Shown here: piece by piece, positions 6,646-12,708 of the stretch | Layout: every line of letters begins with the position of its first letter | Position numbering within the stretch: position 1 is the stretch's first letter | DNA from: an uncultured Myxococcales bacterium | Lineage (GTDB): Bacteria > Myxococcota_A > UBA9042 | Length of the DNA stretch: 12,708 nucleotides | NCBI GenBank assembly: GCA_937915965.1 | Contig: CALGHC010000636.1 | Location: forward strand, 1 to 12,708 | Direction of reading: 5' to 3' | Position numbers and translations under genes: made by a program | Notes under the pieces: generated by a model | The model's database searches: none | What the model was told of the DNA's origin: nothing | What the model saw: the letters and a program-made list of their open reading frames with translations, nothing else

Positions 6646-7281
6646 ATGGTCTTTGGTGGTGACAAGCGCGACCGCGATGGCGACGGGCGCCCCGGCGAGG
6701 GCGGCATCCTCAACGACCTGATCCGCAGGGCCGTGGTGAGCGGCGTGCAGGCGGTCTTCTCGACCGAAGACGGCGTGCGCGCTTTGATGGGCGCCATCGT
6801 CCCGCGCGAGCTGATCCAGACCATCGCCAGCCAGGTCGACGCGACCAAGCGTGAGGCCGTCTCGATGGTCGGCCGCGAGATGCACAACTTCCTTGAAAAC
6901 CTCAATGTGGGTGATGAGATCGCCAAAATCCTCACCAGCGTCACCTTCGAGATCCGCACCGAGGTGCGCTTCGTGCCCAACGAGGACGGGACGCTGCGAT
7001 CCGAAGTCAAGGCGAGTGCCAAGCCCAAGGTAGCCAACCGCGCCCCCGCGACCGCAGAACAGCTTGACGAGGACGAGCGCAAGCTGCGCGCGGCGACGCG
7101 GGCGACGGTGAAGCGCGTTGTCGAGAAGCTCACAGAGCGAACAGTTGCCCGTGCCACCGGCGATCAGGCGGCCGACGTTGACGGCGAGGCCGGCGCTTCG
7201 AAACGGGGCGCCGCGCGCCGAAGCCCGTCGTCCACCCAGCCCGAAGGCGATGGCGAGTCGGAGTCCGACTCGGCCGGGTAG
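6646..7281 (+). CDS. Unrecognised protein with conserved-looking core and acidic low-complexity tail
   Basis: This is a 211-residue soluble protein with no signal peptide or membrane helix. ATG 6646 is chosen because GGAGG lies about 6 nt upstream; longer in-frame versions translate to poor sequence. Residues 1-20 are a charged Gly/Asp-rich leader. Residues 21-122 look like a folded domain: helices I21-L-N-D-L-I-R-R, S40-E-D-G-V-R-A-L-M-G-A-type amphipathic segments, E69-A-V-S-M-V-G-R-E-M-H-N-F-L, then a strand pair T100-F-E-I-R-T-E-V-R-F-V-P-N. Residues 138-170 are charged and probably helical. The last 40 residues are Ala/Ser/Asp-rich and probably disordered. The mix of amphipathic helices and a disordered tail could suit a surface- or granule-associated protein, but I do not recognise the family and assign no function. 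It is 178 nt after nuoI and convergent with glmS. Confidence 0.75.
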   Translation: MVFGGDKRDRDGDGRPGEGGILNDLIRRAVVSGVQAVFSTEDGVRALMGAIVPRELIQTIASQVDATKREAVSMVGREMHNFLENLNVGDEIAKILTSVTFEIRTEVRFVPNEDGTLRSEVKASAKPKVANRAPATAEQLDEDERKLRAATRATVKRVVEKLTERTVARATGDQAADVDGEAGASKRGAARRSPSSTQPEGDGESESDSAG

Positions 7282-7326
7282 CGGGCTGTATCGCGCGTTC
7301 GCTGGCCGCGCCTTCTCCCCCGGCGG

Positions 7327-9159
7327 CTACTCCACCGTGACACTCTTGGCGAGGTTGCGCGGCTGGTCCACGTCGGTGCCCTTGAGATCCGCGATGTGGT
7401 ACGCGAGCAGCTGCAGGGGCACAACAGCGACGATCGGGGCCGTCCACTCGTGGCATGCCGGTATCGGCAAGTAGCCGTCTGCGACGCTGCGTAGCTCCAG
7501 ATCGTCGTGGTTACCGACCGCGAGGATCGGCCCGTGGCGCGCACGGATCTCCTGCAGATTGCTCGCAGTCTTTTGGTAGCTCGCGCCGCGGGGGGCGACT
7601 ACCACGGTCGGCGTTTGGTCGTCGATCAGCGCGATCGGCCCGTGCTTCATCTCGCCTGCAGCGTATCCCTCCGCGTGCACATAGCTGATCTCTTTCAGTT
7701 TTAGCGCACCCTCCAGGGCGATCGGGTGGAGCATTCCGCGGCCCAGGTACAAGGCGCTCGACGCCGTGTGCCACTGATGCGCCAGCTCGCGGATGTCCTC
7801 GTTCATCGATATCGCGAGATCGACCTCACCGGGCACTTCGGTCAGAGCGAGCAGGAGCTCGCGGGCGCGCGCCTCGTCGACGCGACCCAGTGTCCTGCCC
7901 ATCCCGACCGCCAACAGGTACAAGGCGACCATCTGGGTGGTGAACGCCTTCGTTGAGGCGACGCCGATCTCGGGGCCGGCGTGGGTGTAGAGCACACGGT
8001 CCACGCAGCGCGCGATGCTCGATCCGATGACGTTGACGATCGCCGCTGTCTGGCCGCCGCGCCGCCGCGCCTCCTCGAGGGCGGCGAGTGTGTCTGCCGT
8101 CTCGCCGCTCTGTGAGATCGCGATCAAGAGCGTGTCGGGGCCAACGATTGGGTTGCGGTAGCGAAACTCGCTGGCGAGGTCGACCTCGACCGGGATTCGA
8201 GTCGCGTCCTCGAGGTAGTGCTTGCCGACCAAGGCGGCGTGCCACGACGTGCCGCAGGCGATGATAACGATCCGGCTGATCGCCTCGAGGTCGGGGCGGC
8301 TGAGGGCGAATTCATCGAGGAAGACCATCCCCTGCTCCAGGGATACCCGGCCGCGGATCGTGTCGGTGATGGCCCGTGGTTGCTCGTGGATCTCCTTGAG
8401 CATGAAGTGCTTGTAGCCGCCCTTCTCGGCCGCAACAGCGCTCCACTGGATGCGGGTGGCCGGCCGTTCGACCGGCTCGCCGTCCTCACAGCGCACGATG
8501 CGGTGGCCCTCTGCGGTGATCTCGGCGAGATCGCCGTCCTCAAGGAAGACCACGTCGCGGGTGTGGCTGAGGATGGCTGGGATGTCGCTGGCGAAGAAGC
8601 GCTCGCCCTGGCCCAAGCCAAGGATGAGCGGGCTGTGCTGCTTGGCAGCCACGATTCGGTCGGGCTGCTCAGCATCGAGAACACAGAGCGCGTAGGCGCC
8701 GCGCACAAGCGCGAGGGCGGCGCGGACGGACTCGACGAGGTCGTGGCCGGCCTCAAGTTCCCGGAAGATCAGGTGGCTGAAGATCTCGGTGTCCGTCTCG
8801 CTCGCGAAGCGATGACCGAGGCTCTCAAGCTCGGCTCGAAGTGCCAGGTGGTTCTCGATGATCCCGTTGTGGACAACCGCGACACGGCCGACGATGTGTG
8901 GGTGGGCGTTCTCTTCGGTCGGCCGGCCGTGGGTGGCCCAGCGGGTGTGGCCGATTCCAACCTGCCCCGGCAGCGGTGCGCCGCGCAGGACGTCATCGAG
9001 GTTGCGCAGCTTGCCGACGGCCCGCCGCAGCTGCAGCGCGCCTTCGTGTACGACTGCGACCCCCGCCGAGTCGTAGCCGCGGTACTCCAGCCGTCGCAGC
9101 CCCTCTACAAGAATCTCCGTCGCTTCGGCGGAGCCGACGTAGCCAATGATCCCGCACAT
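7327..9159 (-). CDS. glmS: Glutamine--fructose-6-phosphate aminotransferase (isomerising)
   Basis: GlmS makes glucosamine-6-phosphate from fructose-6-phosphate and glutamine, the committed step to amino sugars. The 610 residues match the usual length (609 in E. coli). The N-terminal glutaminase begins M-C-G-I-I-G-Y-V-G, so Cys2 becomes the nucleophile after Met removal; the H-T-R-W-A-T-H-G and H-N-G-I-I-E-N motifs follow. Two SIS sugar-isomerase domains show A-C-G-T-S-W-H-A, S-Q-S-G-E-T-A-D-T and the H-A-E-G-Y-A-A-G-E-M-K-H-G-P segment with the isomerase glutamate. The C-terminus A-K-S-V-T-V-E is the canonical closing tail. The start at 9159 is fixed by Cys2 and by AAAGGAG 9 nt upstream; a 62-codon upstream extension overlaps glmU and is not real. 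It lies 70 nt downstream of glmU, probably cotranscribed. That gap is too short for a glmS ribozyme. Confidence 0.98.
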   Translation of the reverse strand: MCGIIGYVGSAEATEILVEGLRRLEYRGYDSAGVAVVHEGALQLRRAVGKLRNLDDVLRGAPLPGQVGIGHTRWATHGRPTEENAHPHIVGRVAVVHNGIIENHLALRAELESLGHRFASETDTEIFSHLIFRELEAGHDLVESVRAALALVRGAYALCVLDAEQPDRIVAAKQHSPLILGLGQGERFFASDIPAILSHTRDVVFLEDGDLAEITAEGHRIVRCEDGEPVERPATRIQWSAVAAEKGGYKHFMLKEIHEQPRAITDTIRGRVSLEQGMVFLDEFALSRPDLEAISRIVIIACGTSWHAALVGKHYLEDATRIPVEVDLASEFRYRNPIVGPDTLLIAISQSGETADTLAALEEARRRGGQTAAIVNVIGSSIARCVDRVLYTHAGPEIGVASTKAFTTQMVALYLLAVGMGRTLGRVDEARARELLLALTEVPGEVDLAISMNEDIRELAHQWHTASSALYLGRGMLHPIALEGALKLKEISYVHAEGYAAGEMKHGPIALIDDQTPTVVVAPRGASYQKTASNLQEIRARHGPILAVGNHDDLELRSVADGYLPIPACHEWTAPIVAVVPLQLLAYHIADLKGTDVDQPRNLAKSVTVE

Positions 9160-9229
9160 GTGCTGCTTCTCCTTTTGTTGGCTTCGCGGCGGCCGTGGCC
9201 GGTCGCTATCAATCGCCCTTGCTCGTCGG

Positions 9230-10657
9230 TCACGACCGCCCCTTGGCCACCAGTGCCGCGGCCTGCTTCGCCTGCTTGCGCGCGACCCAGCCGTCGATGT
9301 TGCGCTGCGGTGCGCGCGACACCGCCAGAGCACCGGCGGGTACATCGCCGGTCACCGTCGTGCCCGCCGCTACGTACGCGCCTTCGCCAACTGTCACCGG
9401 TGCGACGAGTTGGGTATCACTGCCGATGAACACGCCGCGACCGAGCACCGTGCGGTGCTTGTTCACACCGTCGTAGTTGCAGGTGATTGTTCCGGCGCCG
9501 ATGTTGCTTCCGGCACCGATATCGGCGTCGCCAATGTAGCTCAAGTGGCTCGCCTTGGCTCCCTCGTGCAGGTGCGCCTTCTTCGTCTCGACGAAGTTGC
9601 CAACCTTGACGCGGGCATCGAGGACGGTCCCGGGCCGCAGATGGGCAAACGGCCCGACCGCGGCCTCGGCGCCGATGCGGGCGTCGGATGCGACAGTGTA
9701 AGGCTTCAACCACGCGTTCTCGCCGATCTCGCAATCCACGACGACCGCGCCGCGATCGATTCGCGCGCCGGCCGCTACGGTGGTGCGACCGCGCAGCTCG
9801 CAGGCCGAGCCGATCCGAGCGCCCGCGGCGAGGGTCACGGTCGCCTCGATCCAGGCGGAAGCCGGCTCGACGATGGTCACCCCTGCCGCCATCCAGTCGC
9901 CATTGATGCGCTGGCGTAGCAGCTCTGTGGCGCGTGCGCATTCAGCCAGGGTGTTGATGCCGTGCGTTTCGGCAGGCGGCGCCTCATACGCGTTCCCTGG
10001 GCTGCCATCGTCCGCGGCGAGACCAACGAGATCAGTCAGATACAGCTCGCCCTGGGCGTTGTCGGGGCGCAGGCGCTTCAGTCCGCTCGCGAGGAATGCG
10101 CGGTCGACTGCCATCATGCCTGCGTTGATCAGATCGACCTCACGTTCCGCTTCGTTCGCGTCCTTGTCTTCGACGATCTTCAGCGCCGTGTCGCCCTCGC
10201 CCACCAAGACCCGGCCGTAGCCGCTGGGGTCCGCGACCCGAGTCACCAGCAGCGACAGCGGCCGCTGACCCCGCATCTCGCACAGGCGCGTGAGCGTGGC
10301 TGGCGTCTGCAGGGGGCTGTCCCCATAGAGGACGACGACCTCGTCGGCGTCGGCGATGTGGCTCATGGCGAAGCCGACAGCGTGGCCCGTGCCCTTGGGT
10401 GCCACCTGCTCGACCGAGATCACAGGCGCCCGCGAGGTCCAGCCAGCGAGCCACGCCTCGACCGCCTCCCGACCGTGACCCGTCACGACGACGATGCGCA
10501 TTGGCCCGAGGCTGTCGGCAGCGCGCAGAACATGCGCCAGCATCGGCTCGCCGAGGACCTCATGGAGGACTTTGGGTCGGTTGCTCTTCATACGCTTGCC
10601 CTGGCCGGCGGCCAGGATCACGACGGCGCGGCGGCTCTGCAGAACAGACCGTGTCAT
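9230..10657 (-). CDS. glmU: Bifunctional UDP-N-acetylglucosamine pyrophosphorylase / glucosamine-1-phosphate acetyltransferase
   Basis: GlmU acetylates glucosamine-1-phosphate and then couples it to UTP, giving UDP-GlcNAc for peptidoglycan and lipid A. It has 475 residues, slightly longer than E. coli's 456. The uridyltransferase domain (about 10-235) has L15-A-A-G-Q-G-K-R-M, P28-K-V-L-H, Y111-G-D-S-P-L with metal-binding Asp113, and N178-A-G-M. The left-handed beta-helix acetyltransferase domain (about 258-450) has hexad repeats, R341-P-G-T, N354-F-V-E and K360-K-A. Its H371-L-S-Y-I-G-D holds the catalytic-base histidine (His363 in E. coli), followed by G389-T-I-T-C-N-Y-D-G. The tail from 455 is Lys/Ala-rich. 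GGAGGAGAC directly precedes the ATG. It is the first gene of a glmU-glmS pair; glmM is not in view. Divergent from ilvE. Confidence 0.98.
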   Translation of the reverse strand: MTRSVLQSRRAVVILAAGQGKRMKSNRPKVLHEVLGEPMLAHVLRAADSLGPMRIVVVTGHGREAVEAWLAGWTSRAPVISVEQVAPKGTGHAVGFAMSHIADADEVVVLYGDSPLQTPATLTRLCEMRGQRPLSLLVTRVADPSGYGRVLVGEGDTALKIVEDKDANEAEREVDLINAGMMAVDRAFLASGLKRLRPDNAQGELYLTDLVGLAADDGSPGNAYEAPPAETHGINTLAECARATELLRQRINGDWMAAGVTIVEPASAWIEATVTLAAGARIGSACELRGRTTVAAGARIDRGAVVVDCEIGENAWLKPYTVASDARIGAEAAVGPFAHLRPGTVLDARVKVGNFVETKKAHLHEGAKASHLSYIGDADIGAGSNIGAGTITCNYDGVNKHRTVLGRGVFIGSDTQLVAPVTVGEGAYVAAGTTVTGDVPAGALAVSRAPQRNIDGWVARKQAKQAAALVAKGRS

Positions 10658-10764
10658 GTCTCCTCCAAAGGTCGGGTTGCATCGCCCGAGGGCCGTAACC
10701 CTGCGCTGGGCCGGGGGCGCCGCTCCCAGACACCGTAAGCGGGCCCATCGGGCCGTTCTTCAGC

Positions 10765-10793
10765 CGTGTACGGCATTGATGCCCCGGGCACAA
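10765..10793 (-). promoter_or_regulatory. Weak candidate promoter for glmU-glmS
   Basis: On the minus strand TTGTGC (10793-10788) and TACACG (10770-10765) are 17 bases apart, about 110 nt before glmU. The -10 lacks the final T. It overlaps the better plus-strand candidate for ilvE, and the imperfect inverted repeat GCCGT-GT-ACGGC (10763-10774) covers its -10. Confidence 0.2.
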
Positions 10794-10804
10794 GGCGCTA
10801 CCCT
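10776..10804 (+). promoter_or_regulatory. Candidate sigma70-type promoter for ilvE
   Basis: TTGATG (10776-10781) and TACCCT (10799-10804) are separated by exactly 17 bases. TTGA and TA...T, the most conserved positions, are kept, and GC-rich genomes often use TACCCT-like -10 boxes. The leader to the ilvE ATG at 10926 would be about 115 nt; I saw no attenuator or riboswitch in it. Confidence 0.4.
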
Positions 10805-10925
10805 CCGCCGGCCTCGCTCCGGTCGTCCGGTTGAGGCGGCGGACTGGGCGCAACAGTCTGGCGTGATGATTCGCCGCGCGGTTGTGTTGCCGCGGGGCGA
10901 CAATGAGGGAAGTGGAGGCCAAGGG

Positions 10926-11861
10926 ATGACTCAGCAGAGCGAAGCTCGGATCTGGCTGAACGGCGAGATCGTGGACGCCGAAGGCGCGCGCCTTTCGCAC
11001 CTGACGCACACATTCCATTACGGTCTTGGCGCGTTCGAAGGGATCCGCTCCTACGAGATCGCCCCCGGCACTGGGGCCGTCTTCCGTCTTGAGGAGCACA
11101 TCCGCCGGCTCGTGACCAGCTGCCGGATCGTCACGATCGCCGAGGACCTGCCGTTCACCGTCAAAGATCTGTGCGACGCCTGCATCGAGGTGCTGCGGCT
11201 CAACGGGCTGGCTGAGGGCTACCTGCGGCCGGTGGTCTATCTCGGATCCGGGTCGATGGGCGTGGGCGCGCGCGACAACCCGGTGCACGCCATGGTCAGC
11301 GCCTGGAAATGGGGCGCCTACCTGGGCGCGGAGGGTCTTGAGCGCGGTATCCGGGCGTGCGTGTCCTCCTACAACCGGCCGAGTCTCGCCAGCGCCATGT
11401 CCAAGGCCAAGCTCACCGGCGGCTACGTGAACGGTATTCTCGCCAAGCGCGAGGCGCTCGCCCACGGCTACGACGAGGCCATCCTGCTCAACGATCAGGG
11501 CTACGTCACCGAGGCCTCCGGCGAGAACCTGTTCATGGTCATCGATGGCGTGCTGGTGACGCCGCCGCTGGGCATGAACATCCTCGCAGGCATCACGCGC
11601 GCGACCGTCATCACGTTGGCTCACGATCTGGGCTGCCGGGTCGACGAGCGGGTATTCGGCCGCGACGAGATGTACGGCGCCGACGAGATCTTCATGACGG
11701 GCACGGCCGCCGAGGTCACCCCGGTGCGCGAAGTGGACGGTCGCAGAATTGGTGAGGGGCGGCGCGGCCCGATGACTACCGAGCTGCAGGCGCTGTACTT
11801 CGACGTCATCCGGGGCAAGCGAGACGCCTACCGGCACTGGTTGACCACCTTCGAGCTGTAG
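10926..11861 (+). CDS. ilvE: Branched-chain amino acid aminotransferase
   Basis: This PLP-dependent class IV aminotransferase interconverts Leu, Ile and Val with their 2-oxo acids, using glutamate/2-oxoglutarate. It has 311 residues, normal for bacterial IlvE (about 309). Visible motifs are H31-Y-G-L-G-A-F-E-G-I-R near the N-terminus, R101 in Y-L-R-P-V-V-Y, and the PLP-binding lysine K162 in A-K-L-T-G-G-Y. G181-Y-D-E-A-I-L-L follows, then T195-E-A-S-G-E-N-L-F with the family glutamate, and G221-I-T-R-A-T with T258-G-T-A-A-E-V-T-P phosphate-binding loops. ATG 10926 is chosen from GGAGG (10914-10918) 7 nt upstream and from alignment of the usual W-x-N-G start; an open frame of 144 codons upstream is Arg/Pro-rich and antisense to glmU. 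D-amino-acid aminotransferase or aminodeoxychorismate lyase is less likely, given the full branched-chain pattern and length. Confidence 0.95.
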   Translation: MTQQSEARIWLNGEIVDAEGARLSHLTHTFHYGLGAFEGIRSYEIAPGTGAVFRLEEHIRRLVTSCRIVTIAEDLPFTVKDLCDACIEVLRLNGLAEGYLRPVVYLGSGSMGVGARDNPVHAMVSAWKWGAYLGAEGLERGIRACVSSYNRPSLASAMSKAKLTGGYVNGILAKREALAHGYDEAILLNDQGYVTEASGENLFMVIDGVLVTPPLGMNILAGITRATVITLAHDLGCRVDERVFGRDEMYGADEIFMTGTAAEVTPVREVDGRRIGEGRRGPMTTELQALYFDVIRGKRDAYRHWLTTFEL

Positions 11862-11879
11862 GACCGGCCGGCGTAGTCT
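11850..11879 (+). promoter_or_regulatory. Weak candidate promoter for the gene after ilvE
   Basis: TTCGAG (11850-11855) and TAGTCT (11874-11879) are separated by 18 bases, overlapping the end of ilvE, about 45 nt before GTG 11924. The -35 is poor; the -10 is identical to the one proposed for the spike gene at 398-403. Readthrough from ilvE is an equally good explanation. Confidence 0.2.
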
Positions 11880-11923
11880 CCGCCCCAAGTATGGAGCTGC
11901 GTGGACCGACATGGAGCGTTGAC

Positions 11924-12708
11924 GTGGCACTCTTCGACGAGGCTTTTGACGGCTGGCAGGCGCAGGATTTCGACGCCTGGCTTCCGTCCAAGCACGCCTC
12001 GAAGCGCTACACCCTCGAACGCACACGCGTCGCGATGCGGTTGCGCTCTTTGCTTGAGCAGGCGGTGAATCGGGCCGGTCTCGATGCGGCGGGTCTGCAG
12101 TGCTGGACCAGCCGGCCCGATCCGAACTTCTTCAACCAGCACAAGGCGGCCAACTGCCGGGCGTTGTGGTGCCGCGAGGCGGCCTTGCGCGCGGCGCTCG
12201 AGCGGCTGGACCATGCTGTCGAGGCGGCGCGACCCGAGCACGGTCATATCCATGTGGGCGTACGGATCGATCTCGACGGTCTCGAGTTCGCCCTGCGCCT
12301 CCCCGCTTTGGCGAACTTCGACCACCGCGCCGCGCACGCCGGTCGCGCCGCGCTGACTGCCTTGGTCGCGGCGGGTGGCGGCGAGTTCGAGGCTGACGAC
12401 CAGTCCAGCGTGGAAGCGCTTGGCGAGGCCGCGAGCCCGGCGTCGCCCCAGCCGTGGGCGTGGACCTTGCGCGCGACGCGCGCTGAAGCGCTGTCCGGCG
12501 CGCTGAGTGTGGACGCGGTTGGCGAGCTCCTCGTGCGGGCGTGGCCCGTGCTGCGAGCTTGCATGTGGACCGTCGAGAGCGACCCAGAGATCGCCGCTCG
12601 ATTGGCTGAGATCGGCAGCGGCGCTCGGCCCTCGCCGCCGCCGCCCGCACCGCCGGCTGAGCGCCTGCCAGGGCCAGGAGAGTCGCTCGTGCGTGTCGAC
12701 GCGATGGC
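11924..12708 (+). CDS. Unrecognised protein, 3' end outside window
   Basis: The frame is open from GTG 11924 to the window edge, giving 261 residues with no stop. GTG 11924 has GGAG 7 nt upstream; an in-frame ATG at 11891 adds 11 residues but has no clear ribosome site. The N-terminus L3-F-D-E-A-F-D-G-W-Q and a W19-L-P-S-K-H-A-S-K-R-Y-T-L-E-R-T-R basic helix lead into a W61-T-S-R-P-D-P-N-F-F-N segment. Next comes the H106-G-H-I-H-V-G-V-R-I-D-L-D strand pair, and about 200-230 a helix ending M214-W-T-V-E-S-D-P-E. From 233 a Pro-rich stretch (S-P-P-P-P-A-P-P) looks like a linker to a further domain. There is no signal peptide or membrane helix. Coding bias matches its neighbours. It begins 62 nt after ilvE. 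I do not recognise it and assign no function. Confidence 0.7.
   Translation, partial: MALFDEAFDGWQAQDFDAWLPSKHASKRYTLERTRVAMRLRSLLEQAVNRAGLDAAGLQCWTSRPDPNFFNQHKAANCRALWCREAALRAALERLDHAVEAARPEHGHIHVGVRIDLDGLEFALRLPALANFDHRAAHAGRAALTALVAAGGGEFEADDQSSVEALGEAASPASPQPWAWTLRATRAEALSGALSVDAVGELLVRAWPVLRACMWTVESDPEIAARLAEIGSGARPSPPPPAPPAERLPGPGESLVRVDAM

Noticed and set aside
7293..7311. Bidirectional terminator between the convergent 6646-7281 gene and glmS
   Set aside because: Only a 5-bp GCGCG/CGCGC stem with a 9-nt loop and no T-run is present, too weak to call.
9160..9229. glmS ribozyme or leader riboswitch upstream of glmS
   Set aside because: Only 70 nt separate glmU and glmS, shorter than the known glmS ribozyme, which is also typical of Firmicutes. 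A plain AAAGGAG site explains the sequence.
9160..9345. 62-codon N-terminal extension of GlmS
   Set aside because: GlmS must begin Met-Cys so that Cys is N-terminal. The extension is Arg-rich, overlaps glmU and lacks a ribosome site, while 9159 has a strong one.
8218..9429. 403-codon plus-strand open frame opposite glmS
   Set aside because: It is a shadow of glmS. It has no ribosome site or recognisable motif, and glmS is complete on the other strand.
10560..12026. 488-codon minus-strand open frame opposite ilvE and part of glmU's start region
   Set aside because: It is antisense to ilvE, with low-quality composition; ilvE has all its catalytic motifs.

Overview
The window is uniformly GC-rich, with strong G/C preference at third codon positions and good Shine-Dalgarno sequences. 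It encodes mostly housekeeping genes. Two things point to a deltaproteobacterial-grade organism, probably a myxobacterium (Myxococcota): a split complex I locus with a compact NuoG that keeps the extra N7 iron-sulphur site, and a contractile-injection spike gene next door. This is an inference from gene content; no rRNA or other marker is present.

Layout. (1) Positions 1-324, minus strand: the first 108 codons of a gp5/VgrG-type OB-fold spike protein that runs off the left edge. (2) Positions 325-731: about 400 bases with no credible gene. It is a divergent regulatory region with a candidate promoter on each strand, a hairpin and a tandem direct repeat. (3) Positions 732-6467, plus strand: a complex I cluster in the order nuoA-nuoC-nuoD-nuoG-nuoH-nuoI. 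It lacks nuoB, nuoE, nuoF and, within view, nuoJ-N. (4) Positions 6646-7281, plus strand: an unrecognised 211-residue protein with an acidic, low-complexity tail. A palindrome-rich gap of about 180 bases separates it from nuoI. (5) Positions 7327-10657, minus strand: glmU then glmS, two enzymes of UDP-N-acetylglucosamine synthesis, convergent with (4). (6) Positions 10658-10925: a divergent promoter region. (7) Positions 10926-11861, plus strand: ilvE, a branched-chain aminotransferase. (8) From 11924 to the right edge, plus strand: an unrecognised protein, cut off at its C-terminus.

How the genes work together. The Nuo proteins supply three of the four core subunits of the quinone-reducing arm (C, D, I), the iron-sulphur wire subunit G, and the membrane heel subunits A and H. 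NuoB (N2 cluster), the NADH-oxidising E/F module and the J-N proton pumps must be encoded elsewhere if this is a working complex I. GlmS makes glucosamine-6-phosphate. GlmU performs the last two steps to UDP-GlcNAc for peptidoglycan and LPS; the intermediate mutase GlmM is not here. IlvE does the terminal transamination for Leu/Ile/Val.

I found no tRNA, rRNA, CRISPR array, insertion sequence or integrase. No complete new system is visible. The most interesting leads are the spike protein at the left edge, the disassembled nuo locus, and the two unrecognised proteins.
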